Source: Aquarana catesbeiana (Eukaryota; Chordata; Amphibia; Anura; Ranidae). Taken from it: a stretch of DNA of 64,000 nucleotides. The stretch is taken from NCBI RefSeq assembly GCF_042186555.1, contig NC_133332.1, positions 209,639,609-209,703,608 of the forward strand. Reading direction: 5' to 3'. Positions 34,509 through 46,537 of the stretch are shown here, piece by piece. Numbering within the stretch: position 1 is the first letter of the stretch; the number at the start of each line of letters is the position of its first letter. The translations under genes were made by a program, and so were the position numbers. Under the pieces are notes generated by a model. It was not told the origin of the DNA. It did not search any database and saw nothing but the letters and a program-made list of their open reading frames with translations.

Positions 34509-35453
34509 TAGAGCTGCACTATTCTGGCCAAAATGAGAATCACAATTTTTTTTGCTTAGAATAAAAAGATCACAATTCTCTCACGATTCTCGCGACGTAA
34601 AATCTTTCACATTATACAAAAAAAATTGGGCTAACTTTACTGTGTTTTTTTTATTCATTAAAGTATTTTTTCCCAAAAAATTTCATTTGGAAGATCGCTG
34701 CGCAAATACAGCAATGTGTGTGTGTGTGTAATAAATAAATATATATATATATATTAAATAAAATGTTCGGAGGATCAAAGTAATTTTCTAGCAAAAAAAA
34801 ATGATTTTAACTTGAAACCAACAAATCAGAAAAAGGTTTAGTGTTTAAAGAGGGAGTCCACCTGAAAAAAAATTATTAAAAGCCAGCAGCTACAAATACT
34901 GCAGGTGCTGACTTTTAATATATGGACACTTACCTGTCCAGGAGTCCAGCGCTCGGCTGCTGCCGCCGCCATTCTTGGTGAGGGAATAAGGAAGTGAAGC
35001 GCTGCGGCTTCACTTCAGGGTTCCCTACTGTGCATGCGCGAGTCGCGAGTGGTCCCCGCTATCTCCTGGGACCTGTGTGTTTCCCAGGAGACAGCGGGGG
35101 GGGCGCGACTCCCGGGGGAGTCTATTCCTGGAACAGGTATCTGCACCCCTCTACCCCCTGAAAGGTGCCAATTGTGGCACTGGAAGGGGGGGGGGGGAAA
35201 TCAGATGAGCGGAAGTTCCACTTTTGGGTGGAACTCCGCTTTAAGTGGTTAAACTTTCCTTCTTTTGACAAATCCTTACAATGTTTATACTTAGTTCCAT
35301 TGCTAAAGAATGTTGTGATTCTTGGCTTTTTTTTCTTCCTTTCTTTTGACAGCTGTGGCTTCAGAAGAGCAGAGAGAATTCTTTACATAGAATCCTGAAA
35401 CACTTTTGTCAACGCAGCGATAACGATTCTTGACGATTAATCGTGCAGCTCTA
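34509..35453. mobile_element. Non-autonomous hAT element with perfect 8-bp TSD (945 bp)
   Basis: The ends TAGAGCTGCACTATTCTGGC and GATTAATCGTGCAGCTCTA are inverted repeats. The flank GCTTTCAT at 34501-34508 is repeated exactly at 35454-35461. A second element (34845-35243) lies inside. No transposase. Confidence 0.9.
34845..35243. mobile_element. MITE nested in the hAT element
   Basis: The ends GTTTAAAGAGGGAGTCCACC and GGGTGGAACTCCGCTTTAA are imperfect inverted repeats. The interior is GC-rich with no coding signal. Confidence 0.65.
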
Positions 35454-36511
35454 GCTTTCATGTATATTTTTGTTAACTAAAAGATGAACGATTGCGTTTT
35501 ATGTTTTTTTGGTATTCTGTTTTTCTAACAAGTATTGCAACACTATAGTTTCAAAGCTTTGAAAAAGTAGCATACTGCCAGTTTAACGCACAGTGAAGCT
35601 ATATAACCATGCTGAAACTAAGTCCCATCATGAACTGCAGTTCAGCAGCAGTCGGATGGGCACAGGTCACAACTCTGCTATAAAGTCATACTGTTTATTA
35701 CTTTTTGTGTGCCTATGGGAAGATCATGTGACAGTTGAGCGGGTTGGCCTGAGATTGTCAGCTTGACACTTGGCAGTGGTATGGTTAAGTTTACATTTTG
35801 AGATAAAATTTGCCTGTGTTAGCTTTTTTGACGTGCAATGTTCCACGCCATCAACTATGGCAGCCAGGAGTGCATTGTACATTATTTGCTTTAGATGTTC
35901 CATTTCATTTTCAGCATTCACATTTCTCTCGCCATCCAGAGTTCCTGTTTCAGCCAGCTCTGAATCATCCTTTTACTGTTTGCTTAGAGAATTATTTTTA
36001 GCGTTCTATAATATCCAGAAAGTAAATATGACTTTAAAAGTTATTTTATTGCTGCATGTAAAACTGTATTGGTTCTATATCTGGATTGCCTGCAGTTACA
36101 GCATTGATTTACTCTTGCGGTTTTTAGATACAGCATCATGTAACCTTGTGTGCTGTTTTCAATTTGTAAATGACAGGGTCTTGTATTGAATCCCTCATTT
36201 CCTCTCAACATCCTGGTTGGACAACAAATCACCTGAGCAGTTTAAAATTCAGAATAAATAATGTTATCGTTAACTGTCCCACCTTGCAACATGAGAATTT
36301 TTAAGTCACTTAAAATAAGACCCAGCACATAATAAATCAGGAAAATGTTGAAACAGAAAAATCTAGTTGGCCGCAGACCTGAAAGGGCAGTCGGACATAT
36401 GCAGGTTTTATCGGACTATCCGAGTCTTCTGTGTTGGCTGGCTGTCCCATAATACAGTATATAGGCTTAGTTTACAAAGACAACAAAAGGGGAAGGTGCA
36501 AACCCCTAGTG

Positions 36512-36667
36512 CAGGGATATGCAATTAGCGGACCTCCAGCTGTTGCAAAACTACAAGTCCCATCATTCCTCTGCCTCTGGGTGTCATGCTTGTGCAGTCA
36601 GTCTTGCTATGCCTCATGAGACTTGTAGTTCTGGAACAGCTGGAGGTCCGCTAATTGCATATCCCTG
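36512..36667. mobile_element. Short hAT-type foldback MITE with perfect 8-bp TSD (156 bp)
   Basis: The arms open CAGGGATATGCAATTAGCGG and close with the complement. They pair over about 50 bp each, including CCTCCAGCTGTTGCAAAACTACAAG against CTTGTAGTTCTGGAACAGCTGGAGG with few mismatches. The flanks CCCTAGTG (36504-36511 and 36668-36675) are identical. Confidence 0.9.
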
Positions 36668-37063
36668 CCCTAGTGCATTACCCAAACGATATTTTATTCA
36701 AAGTCCTTAAAACCAATAGAATCCATTCTCAGTGTTAAACGACATGTAAGCCAGAAGATGCCATGTGGTACAAGGTTCAAATACTCCAACAACCTTACGT
36801 ACAATAGCAATCGGATGCATTTCGGGGGCGCACCCCATTATTTACCACTGCTTTAAGCCAAACATGCCATCCCCATCTTTCTTTTCTAGTCCTATCGTTT
36901 CCATGCAGTAACCCACTGCAGCCAGTCAGATTTTGCCCATTTGATATAGTTAGAAAAATGTAAGGGGATTTTTGATTGCTGTACTTATGTTTTCATTTTT
37001 TTTAACCTTCCCTGTTTTATGCATGCTTATGTTTTTTTTTTTTTTTTCTTTTCATTCTTTTAG

Positions 37064-37127
37064 GATTAACCTGCGGTTTTTTTATACAAAAAAAAAATTG
37101 GGGCACTACAGCAAATAGAAAAAAAAC
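37064..37127 (+). other. SEC16A: SEC16A exon 2, 5' untranslated part
   Basis: A long polypyrimidine tract ends TTCTTTTAG at 37063, a strong acceptor. An in-frame TAG at 37116-37118 precedes the start codon, so translation cannot begin further upstream on this exon. Confidence 0.8.
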
Positions 37128-40100
37128 ATGCAGCCACCTCCTCCTGCTGGTCCTTCGGGCATGGGCGGACCTCCTCGCATGGGAATGACCACTAATGCAT
37201 ACTGGCGTAAAAGAACTCCTACTCCATCAGCAATGGCAGCCCCTCTGGTGCAGCCAGTCACTGACCCCTTTGCATTTGGCAGAATGACACCTCAAAGTAT
37301 GGCACCAGGAAATGCACCAAAGTCAAATATGCTGACAATGTCCAGTCCATCACCCTCACTGTACCCACAGCCTGGCCCTCCCTCAGCTGCTGCTGACCAA
37401 TCCCTGGCTGGAGCTCAAGCATGCATACCAAGTTCTACTTCCCAACCTGGTGCAGGGGCAGCCATGCACAGCAGTGCATCTCCTCCGTTGTTACCTAGTG
37501 GGCATTTCTCAAACAGCATGGCTCCCGCACCTACCATGCAACTGGGGTTTGCCCATTCAGCCCCGACATCTCTTCATAACATCACAGGAGGACTGGAAAA
37601 TGCATCAGTGCCAAGTCAGGGCAGATCTCAAAGTAGGCAAAGTGTTGTTACAGAAGGGGGTAATGGAAGCCACGTTTCAGCACCATTACAATCATATCCT
37701 CCCTCATCTTCTCAACAAATCACAGCACCTTGGGGATCTACTCAGGTTGCACCACCTACCTCCAGTCAGAATTTCCCTCCAACTGCTCAGCATGCTGCGT
37801 ACAATACCCCTTATTATTCCCCTCCTTATTTAGAAGTTTCCCACCTGCCGCCCCAATCCAGTGATCAGACCTACTTCTCAGCCCCACATAGAACTGCTCC
37901 GGCATCTTTTCCACTCACTGGTGGCTCCAATCACGTCCAACAGCAAAGCGCTTCTCAGTTCAACAACACTATCCCAGTGGATTACATGCAAAACCAAAAT
38001 ATTGAACAGAACAGCCGGTTTGGTCAGGCCTACCAAGAACCACAGCAAAACCCACCATTACCTAGTTCTACCACTTTACCACCTGGTGCTCCATTACCAG
38101 TACCTGAAAATAAGCCCCAGAGTGAATCTACAAAAATTATAGGCAGCGAAGTTAATTCAGGAACTGTATCAACATTTTTTAAAGGGGACGAAGCAGAAAA
38201 TGTTGAAATCCTCTCAACTGAACAGCTAAATGCTAGTAACCAAGCAAGTAACATTTCCTATCAACCTATTGGGCACTCAGCAATATTGTCTCTTTCACAA
38301 ACTCAGCCAGCTGTTTCAAACACCCAGACAATTACATCTTCACCATTTCATCCTCCTGTTACATATACTCCATCGTTGGTATCAGAAAATTCCAGTAGTT
38401 TTCAGGATCCACATGTACTTTGGAAAGTAGACAACGTCGATAACCAACACACAGAAGCCAAAGGTGGGTCTGAACAGCTCTACGATAATGTGGAAAATAT
38501 AGAGTGTGTTCAAAATCTGGAAGTCTTACCAAATGAACCCCAAAATAACATTTTTCCTACTGGTTTAAATTCAGAAGGGTTAAGGTATGGATCCTTACCT
38601 GCCCCAGCTCTCCCTAAGAATATCCCCAGTCACATTGAAGGAGGTCCAAACTTGGAGGCCCCTGGTGGGATGTCACGTTCTGTTCGATCTGATAGCGTAT
38701 CTTCAAACTACAGTAACTTAAGTCACCGAAGTCTTCCCATCTCGACAAGACCTCAGGAACTGATAGGCACCTTTATTCAGAAGGAAAGTGGTAAACTTGA
38801 GAATGAAAGTACCAACAGTTTCTTTAAGCAAATTGATTCTTCCCCATTGGGTAAAGACTCTAATGTACAAGCTGTGGGACAGAAAACTTTCCATGGTAAT
38901 TTGTCTCAGCCTCCAACCCCAAGTCCACCAAAACCTACTGGAATATTTCAGGCCAGTGTAAACAGTTCTTTTGAACCTGTTCGTTCATACATAGGTGTAA
39001 AGCCAATTGATATAGACCAGTCAAAGATAGTTGGTGAAGTTCGAGATGCCAACAAGCACATACCAAATCCTTCCAACAATGCCACATCAGCAGTTTCCCC
39101 AGGAAATCTAGAGCAACCTCCTGATAATTTGGAAACTATTTTTACTGGCAGTGCTAATGCTGAAGTATTGAATGTAACCAGTGGGAATGTTTTTGGAGTT
39201 CCACCTTTCGATAGCCTATTGCTGGATAAACGTCCGTCGTCAAGAGCTCATGGGTCAAATAAAAAGTGTGAAAGCCCTGCAACTACTCTTTGGGCCCAAG
39301 GGGAACTGCCCAATTTTGGAGGCAATGTCCTACTGGCTCCACCAGCTCCTGCTGTTTATGTTCCTCCAAAACCCCAAAATGAAGTAATACAGCCTCCAGA
39401 GGAAGGGGCTATGGCTACACAAAACAGCAGGCTTGACCCAGCACAGTTTGTGACAATGCCAGAGGAGCACACCTCCTCAGAAAATCTTGAGAATCCTCCA
39501 AAAATAGGAGATGATGAACATCCTCCATCACAGGCAAGTTCTGGATATGCCAGTCTGTTGTCTTCCCCACCCACAGATTCCTTGCAAAATCAGCCTGTTT
39601 TAATTGCTCAGCCAAGCAAAAACTATAATTTGGCACAGCCTATTAATTTTTCTTTGTCTTTGCCCAATCAAAACAAAAACCTTAATTCTGTAAAAGATCC
39701 ATCAGCTGCTGACAGACCAGCTCATACTGGTAATTATATTCCTGCTCAGAATGCTTCTCTTGCTCTGGGTCAACCTGGACCTCCGCTTAAAATGCCTAAT
39801 TCTCTCAAAAATAATTTTCCCCCTGGCAGTGATCGATTTTCTGAAATGTTTTCCAGTCTGCCTCAAAATGTTAAGCCGTCATCATCCAATCAATTTCCAC
39901 TCAATTTGGTCACGGAGGGGCTGAAAAATGGTAAGGCAGAAAGTGTAGCAGTCGAGTCAATAAAATCTTCAGTTCCTGTATCAGGGTCTTATGCACCAGT
40001 GGGAAATGCTACTGGTACAGTTGCTGTCTCTGGGAGTTTGGTTGGCAGCCAAATGGAAAATATAGGTGCTGTTGATTTTACTGTGCCTCGTGCATCTACC

Positions 40101-40694
40101 AATCAAAATGCTAATGCTCACTCTCTAATCCAGAATCAACCTTCTATTGGTGTTCCTAACTATCCAAATCAGTCAAGCAATGTCCCTAATTTCCAGCCTG
40201 GGCCAGATATTAACAAACAAGGTTTTTATCAGCAGGTTACGAAAGTGGTTCAACAGCAGCCTTCCTTTGAGACTTTGCAGCCTAGACCGGGGCCTTTTCA
40301 TGAGTACATGACTCCTGTTTCTCAGGCTCCACCAGGAGCTCCTCCAGGGCAGGTAGTTTCTGGGTCTAAACCTGTGACTTATCCGCCACAACCAGCACCT
40401 CCGGTGCCAACTGGCCAGAATCTTGCGGATCTACGGTACACTGGCACTTCAGAACCAGGACCTAAATATGAGTCTTCTGAGCAGAAACCTTACCCCCCTC
40501 ATCCTGTATCAACCTCAGCCGCACCAGCAAACCCCAGCCAGTCTGTTGGGTATCCAGAACAGGCAAGACCACCTTCTCAAACTCCACAGCAAGTTGATCC
40601 TTACTACTACTACAGAGGGTACGGTGCATACCCATCAGCTTACCCACAGCCATATCCACCCATGGATCCTCGAGCCTCTCATCTCTACTACCAG
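37128..40694 (+). CDS. SEC16A: SEC16A exon 2: N-terminal disordered region of the COPII scaffold
   Basis: SEC16A is the peripheral membrane scaffold that marks ER exit sites and organises COPII coat assembly with Sec23, Sec13/31 and Sar1. This exon encodes 1189 residues from the first ATG after an in-frame stop (A at -3). It is Pro-, Ser-, Gln- and Asn-rich, with no folded domain, as in the vertebrate protein. Recognisable conserved blocks in order: MQPPPPAGPSGMGGPPRMG at the start, QPVTDPFAFGRM (about 42-53), RPQELIGTFIQ (about 545), FFKQIDSSPLG (about 565), PPTPSPPKPTGIFQ (about 600), LEQPPDNLET (about 663), SPATTLWAQGELPNFGGNVL (about 716), QASSGYASLLSSPPTDSLQN (about 803) and LAQPINFSLSLP (about 835). 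The donor is TACCAG|GTAAAA. Reading on would add only 12 intron codons before a stop. No frame break, so this is the intact host gene. Confidence 0.95.
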
Positions 40695-41115
40695 GTAAAA
40701 GCTCCACTTGGCATGCCCGTTACAGAAGCTTAAAGTACCTAAAGGCAAAACTTTTGTGTATACTTTTGGATAGAGTGGAGAGGAATTAGAACACCTGTCA
40801 GTTAATTGCTGTCTGTGTCCTCGTTGGGAGATTCACCCTCTCTCTATTTATCTTGTTTACCATTATTGAAAGAAAATCCCACATTTTGGGTTTTCCCCAG
40901 AAAAGTAATAAAAGTGAAACCTTCCAATCGGGACATTAGTTCTAGTGACCGTGGGGGTGGGGGGTCCCAAGGAATTCCTTTTAATTTGCAGGGATTTCCT
41001 CTCACTTCCTGTTTTGGCTATGGGACAGGAAGTGAAGGGAAATTTCCCCAATGGGGCACAGATGGACAAAAAAAACTGATAGGAGTCATGACCCTCCTTT
41101 ACTCTATCCTAAATT

Positions 41116-41136
41116 GGGGGGGGGGGGGGGGGGGGA
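41116..41136. repeat. G homopolymer of about 21 bases
   Basis: An uninterrupted G run after AAATT. Homopolymers of this length are often miscounted in assemblies. Confidence 0.8.
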
Positions 41137-41232
41137 GATGTGCCTATAGTTCTACTTTAAAGAACAACACTGTCTATATCTAACATAACTATATCATTTT
41201 AGAAAAACGCCAACCTTTTCAGTTAACACAAT

Positions 41233-41606
41233 GGCCCCTTTCACACGGCGTGGGTCTGTTTGACGGACTCCCCTTGCTTAGTGGGGATCGCTCCACTGAT
41301 CCCCAGTGACCAGGCAGATCATCTCCGCTCACTGTGCAGAGATAGACCCGTCAGAGTCCCACTCTCCTCTATGGAGAGATCGGACGCAAAGGGACCGCCT
41401 GTCCATTTTCATCCCATCCGATCCGCCAGTCGGATGGAAAATAGGACCACCATCTGTCTGCATTTGGCGGACAGGATCGGATAGCAGCGGGTGTCGGCAG
41501 CGTGTCTGCTGACATTTGCCGTTCCATATAGGATGGATGGTCCGATTTTGGTCTGTCTAAAAAAACTGACAGGCGGACCTGGTCGGACAGCCCGTGTGAA
41601 AGGGTC
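41233..41606. mobile_element. MITE with GGCCCCTTTCACACGG ends (374 bp)
   Basis: The left end GGCCCCTTTCACACGG pairs with CCGTGTGAAAGGGTCC on the right. The interior repeats GGACGG / CCGATCC motifs of the same style as the Harbinger MITEs. No clear TSD. Confidence 0.7.
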
Positions 41607-41619
41607 CAGTCTCTTATGT

Positions 41620-43020
41620 AATAGACTTCGCCTTTATAAAAATCAGGATTCATTAATGACTCTGATAGTCAAATTTGCACTCTGTAGAACGTTAACCAAT
41701 ACACCAAGAGTGATGGTATTTAGGTAATAGCTGATTAATTTCTCATTGGCTACCAAAGCACTGTGTCTTTCCTAACTCTGAATCCTAATTTGACAGATCA
41801 GTAGGTCTGCAAGGCAATATTTTGCCTTGCAGACCAGTAGGGTGATGTCCAGGGAAGTAAACCCCAGCTGAGGAGCTGAGTCCCTGAAGGCCCTTGTGAC
41901 AGGAGAAGATTGGACCCTCTAGTGGGTCCTGAAGCATAGACTGGTTAGTCTCCTGGTGTAGCCTCTGCTGGTGACCCTTTTCCTTGGACAAGACAGGAAA
42001 GGCGGACCTTCTGTTTACGTTAATGCACTGGCAAATTTGTGGAAAATCTTCTGGGGGTAACCAGTGCACTGGTGCTTAGTGCCCTCTCGGCTGACTTTGA
42101 CTGCTGTTGCTAGCCATGATCCCTATGTATGCATCAGCAGGCCATGTCTCTTGATGGTAGAGAGGAGGAGATATGTAGGGGGTGGGGTCCCATTTACCTT
42201 CTTCGGGTAGGGAAGAGCCTGGATGCAGCATCCCATGAAATGCATCCCCTGGGGGTTAGTTTGTTCCACGCAGCTCTGACCCCTTCCACCTATCTGGTAT
42301 TTCAACTGCTTTGGGGCACCTTCCTCCAATTCCTTTGTAACAAGGGAGGAATGGACATCTGCTATTGCTGAGGTACAGCAGCAGCTTTCTGGAATAATTT
42401 CTGGCTTCGACCACCTTTGTTGGTCTACTCCTGAAGAACCCCAGGCTTAGGGTTTATCTTGGACCCAAAAGGCCTTCGTGAGTTTTCTCACAAGTTGTCG
42501 GGATTGATATGAAGTTACCTCTGTAACTTCTGGAGTCATCTACTGCAGAGGTAACAGGTTTTGGGTCATGATATCTGCCATAGCATCCTCAAGCCTCCCC
42601 TGTACATCGTCGGACTGAGCCAAAATGTTTTGCTGAGCAGGGCCCCATGGAGTGTGAGCTCACTAAGAGTGTGGCTTTGGGAGTCTCTTATCTCAACAAA
42701 ACCTTTACGTGCCCAGTGAATGAGGTCATGGTATTTAAGAATGCCTTTGGCAGACGTCTGCAGGCTTTGTTCAAGGACTAATTTTCGCTGGTGGGAGCAG
42801 CTTTACAACCACAGTTGCGGATGTTGGCTTGTCAAAGCCTTAAGGTATGGGCTAATTGCATGACGAGAGAGCGTGTGACTGTGAAGGAACCCAACAGATG
42901 ACAACAAAATAGAGGGTGTAGGGGGTGGCAGATGTCATTGTTTAGAAGCCAGGACTCATCCACTACCTGGTGCTGTTGTCATTCAAGGAGCATGAACAGT
43001 AAGTGAATGCATTTCTAGGT
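41620..43020. other. Unassigned intronic sequence, possibly a retroelement relic
   Basis: Short broken open frames occur on both strands and none is longer than 94 codons. The stretch 42650-42900 translates to gag-like fragments with stops, but I recognise no domain. I cannot assign it. Confidence 0.35.
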
Positions 43021-43359
43021 GTACAGTGAGGGAAAACATTATATTGTGTTTGCCCATGGACAAATGATCAGTCTATAATTTTAATGGTAGGTTTATTTTA
43101 ACAGTGAGAGACAGAATAACCGAGATCCAGAAAACGCATTTAAAAAAAAGTTATAAATTGATTTGCATTTTAATGAGTGAAATAAGTATTTGATCCCCTA
43201 TCAATCAGCAAGATTTCTGGCTTCCAGGTGTCTTGCATTCAGGTAACGAGCTGAGATTAGGAGCACTCTCTTAAAGGAAATGCTCCTAATCTCAGCTTGT
43301 TACCTGTATAAAAGACACCTGTCCACAGAAGCAACCAATCAGATTCCAGTCTCCCCACC

Positions 43360-44320
43360 ATGGCCAAGACCAAAGAGCTGTCCAAGGATGTCAGGGACAA
43401 GATTGTTGACCTACACAAGGCTGGAATGGGTTACAAGACCACCGCCAAGCTGCTTGGCGGTGAAGGTGACAACAGTTGGTGCGATTGTTCACAAATGGAA
43501 AAAACACAAAATATAAAATATGTCAATCTCCCTTGGTCTGGGGCTCCATGCAAGATCTCACCTTGTGGAGTTTCAATGCTCAATAGAATGGTGAGGAATC
43601 TGCCTAGAACTACATGGGAGAATCTTGTCAATGATCTCAAGGCCGCTGCGTCAATAGTTGCCAAGAAAACAATTGGTAACATGCTACGCCGTGAAGGACT
43701 GAAATCCTGCAGCCCCTGCAAGGTCCCTCTGCTCAAGAAAGCATATGTACAGGCCCGTTTATGAGATGAGACCAAAATTTAGCTCTTTGGCATCAACTCA
43801 ACTCACCATGTTTAGAAGAAGAGGAATGCTGCCTATGACCCCAAGAACACCATCCCCATTGTCAAACATGGAGGTGGAAACCTTATGCTTTGGGGTTGTT
43901 TTTCTGCTAAGGGGACAGTACAGCTTCACAGCATCAAAGGGACGATAGACGGGGCCATGTACTGTCAAATCTTGGGTAAGAACCTCCTTCCTTCAGCCAG
44001 GCCATTGAAAATGGGTCGTGGATGGGTATTCCAGCATGACAATGACCCAACACACATCGCCAAGGCAACAAAGGAGTGGCTCAAGAAGAAGCACCTTAAG
44101 GTTCTGGAGTGGCCTAGCCAGTCTCCAGACCTTAATCCAATAGAAAATATGTGGAGGAAGCTGAAGGTTCGAGTTGCCAAACGTCAGCCTTGAAACCTTA
44201 ATGACTTGGAAAAGATCTGCAAAGAGGAGTGGGACAAAATGTCTCCTGAGATGTGTGCAAACCTGATGGCCAACTACAAGAAACGTCCGACTTCTGAGTG
44301 CCAACAAGGGTTTTGCCACC
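43360..44320 (+). pseudogene. Tc1 transposase pseudogene
   Basis: It starts MAKTKELSKDVRDKIVDLHK, the usual Tc1 N-terminal HTH region. A frame change lies near 43470 and the frame stops at 43762. DETKI with the first catalytic Asp follows directly and is itself followed by TAG. Then come HGGGNLMLWGCFSAKGTVQL, the second Asp in FQHDNDPTH (about 44035) and the Glu in SPDLNPIENMW (about 44140). All three acidic residues are kept but at least two stops and a frameshift separate them. A TGA at 44191 precedes the last part (NLNDLEKICKEEW). Confidence 0.9.
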
Positions 44321-44329
44321 AGGTACTAA

Positions 44330-45769
44330 GGCCTGATTCAAACCTATGCATTTTTTAATGCGTTATATCCACTTGCCGACCGGCTCCTGTACATGTAAGT
44401 CGGCAGTTTAAGGATGGCTATCTTGGTAACGGCAGCAGCTGCTGCCACAACCGAGGTATCCATCTTTTGAGCCGGCGGTTCTGTTTACGATAATGGTGTT
44501 CTCTGTGGCGGATTCGCCGTGAGATCACGGTTATCGGCGGCGGGAGAGGGGCCACCAGCGCCCTCCGCCACTTGCCAGAGCCGTCGGCAGTGGCAGAGGC
44601 GATCGGGACCTGTCCGTGGCTGGGTATGGAGACGAGTGAGGGGAAGATGGCCCCCACCCATCTCCTTACTATAGCAGGACGGAAGCGACTTAAAACGTCG
44701 CTTCCGCCCATACGTCTTAAAGGGACATTTTTCTGTTGTCATTTTTTTTAAAATGACAAAATTATTATTATTTATTTATTTTTTTTTTTAATTGCATTTA
44801 AGTCCAAATGTGAGATCTGAGGACTTTTTGACCCCGATCTCATATTTAAGAGGACCTGTCATGCTATTTTACATTCCTTGTAATAGGAATATTTTTTTTT
44901 AAAAAACAGTGAAAAAATAAATAAAATCAAGTACAATAAGAGACATATATATTTTTTTTTTTTTTAAAGTGCCCCGTCCCGACGAGCTCATGCGCAGAAG
45001 CGAACGCATACGTGAGTAGCGCCCGCATATGAAGACGGTCAAACCACACATTTGAGGTATCGACGCAATTATTAGAGCGAGAGCAATAATTCTAGCCCTA
45101 GACCTCCTCTGTAACTCAAAATGTGCAACCTGTAGAATTTTTTTAAACATCGCCTATGGAGATTTTTAAGGGTAAAAATTTGACGCTATTCCACGAGCGG
45201 GCGCAATTTTTAAGCGTGACATGTTGGGTATCAATTTACTCGGCGTAACATTATCTTTCACAGTATTAAAAAAAAAAAAAAAAATGGGCTAACTTTACTG
45301 TTGTCTAATTTTTGTTTTTTATTTTTTTTTATTAAAAAAAGTGAATTTTTTCCAAAAAAAAGTGCGCTTGTAAGAACGCTGCGCAAATACGGTATGACAA
45401 AGTATTGCAATGACCACCATTTTATTCTCTAGGGTGTTAGAAAAAAAATGTAGAATGTTTGGGGGTTCTAAGTAATTTTCTAGCAAAAAACTTGTTTTCA
45501 ACTTCTATTAGACTTCAGACTCTGTAAACACAGAGTCTCAAAAAAGAGGCCTGGTCTTTAAGTGGTTAAGTTTTGCAGAAACGCACTACAGTCCATTTAA
45601 CATGATTTCCTATGGATGTAGTTCACATCTGTGCATTTTATGGAAAGAGCCAGGGACTTTTTTCTGGTTTTTGGTTCCATAGACTTCATTGGGTCAAAAA
45701 CGTGTATTGAAAAACGCAAAAAGCATCTGGAATATGCAAACTGCAACCTACATAGGTATGAACCAGGCC
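44330..45769. mobile_element. TAA-flanked MITE nested in Tc1, itself interrupted
   Basis: The ends GGCCTGATTCAAACCTA and TAGGTATGAACCAGGCC are inverted repeats with TAA on both sides (44327-44329 and 45770-45772). The Tc1 3' sequence resumes at once after the right TAA. Removing the inner element leaves about 240 bp, the usual MITE size. Confidence 0.8.
44366..45565. mobile_element. TTAA-type repeat nested in the MITE (about 1.2 kb)
   Basis: The left end is TTATATCCACTTGCCGACCG, a diverged TTAACCACTTGCCGACC. The right end is CTTTAAGTGGTTAA (TTAA 45566-45569). Part of the interior (ATGGGCTAACTTTACTG, CGCTGCGCAAATACGG) recurs at 34620-34710, and part (44990-45150) recurs inverted near 51250-51470. 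No coding sequence. Confidence 0.7.
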
Positions 45770-46222
45770 TAAGCCATGGTTTGTGAAGGGGTCAAATACT
45801 TATTTCACTCATTAATTTAAAATGCAAATCATTTTATAACTTTTTTGAAATGCGTTTTTCTGGTTATTTTTGTTGTTCTGTCTCTCACTGTTAAAATAAA
45901 CCTACCAATAAAACTATAGACTGATCATTTCTTTGTCAGTGGGCAAACGTTCAAAATCAGCAGAGAATCAAATACCTTTTCCCCTCACTGTATCTGCCTC
46001 TTTATCAGCATCATTCATAGTGATGAAAAGACTGGTACACCTTGAAACGCGTTCATTGACTGCATGCTCCTTCAGTGACATCAGCACCAGGTGGAGGAAG
46101 ACATTCCCTGTCATTGTGGCTGCCTCCTAATTCAACCGGTTAGGCAGTGTATAGGAGTATAAGCTAATAATGTAAGTTTCTGTTTAGGCTGTATTCACAT
46201 GAATTCTGTTGATGTCCACTAA

Positions 46223-46537
46223 GGCTAGGTTCACACTATCGTTGCTCTGTGATACTTGTTCTGAACGGGCAAAGCAGCCCATTTATTTGAATTGGCTGCC
46301 GTGCCTTTTGAAACAGGAAAAGGGTCCCTGCAGTTTTTTAGAAATTGCAGCCCTCACAGGAACGGCAAGTGCAGTGAGGTTCCCACTGTGGGAGCGAATT
46401 CCAGTGCATGTGGCACGCCATTAGGATTTATGGCAGCCACATGCATCTCCTGTGTTTTCCACTGTGTGGGTGGTTATGGCTGCGAGAACAGGCGTGGACC
46501 TGTAGCGGAAACCACCCGCATTAGTATGAATCTAGCC
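46223..46537. mobile_element. MITE with GGCTAGGTTCACAC ends (315 bp)
   Basis: The left end GGCTAGGTTCACACTA pairs with TAGTATGAATCTAGCC on the right. The flanks are TAA and TTA. No coding sequence. Confidence 0.7.

Larger units (their letters stand above)
43024..45990 (+). mobile_element. Tc1/mariner element with long terminal repeats and nested insertions
   Basis: The ends are TA|CAGTGAGGGAAAACATTATA on the left and ATACCTTTTCCCCTCACTG|TA on the right, with TA at 43022-43023 and 45991-45992. The terminal inverted repeats are about 200 bp, including AATAAGTATTTGATCCCCTA on the left and GGGGTCAAATACTTATTTCA on the right. The transposase pseudogene is at 43360-44320. The 3' part is split by a MITE (44330-45769). 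Confidence 0.9.

Noticed and set aside
40695..40733. Extension of the large SEC16A frame by 12 codons to a stop
   Set aside because: It is intron read-through. GTAAAA at 40695 is the donor and exon 3 at 47322 continues the protein in phase.
41785..42329. Open frames on the - strand in intron 2
   Set aside because: Short, without conserved motifs. Considered as an LTR or gag relic but no ends, RT or protease could be found.
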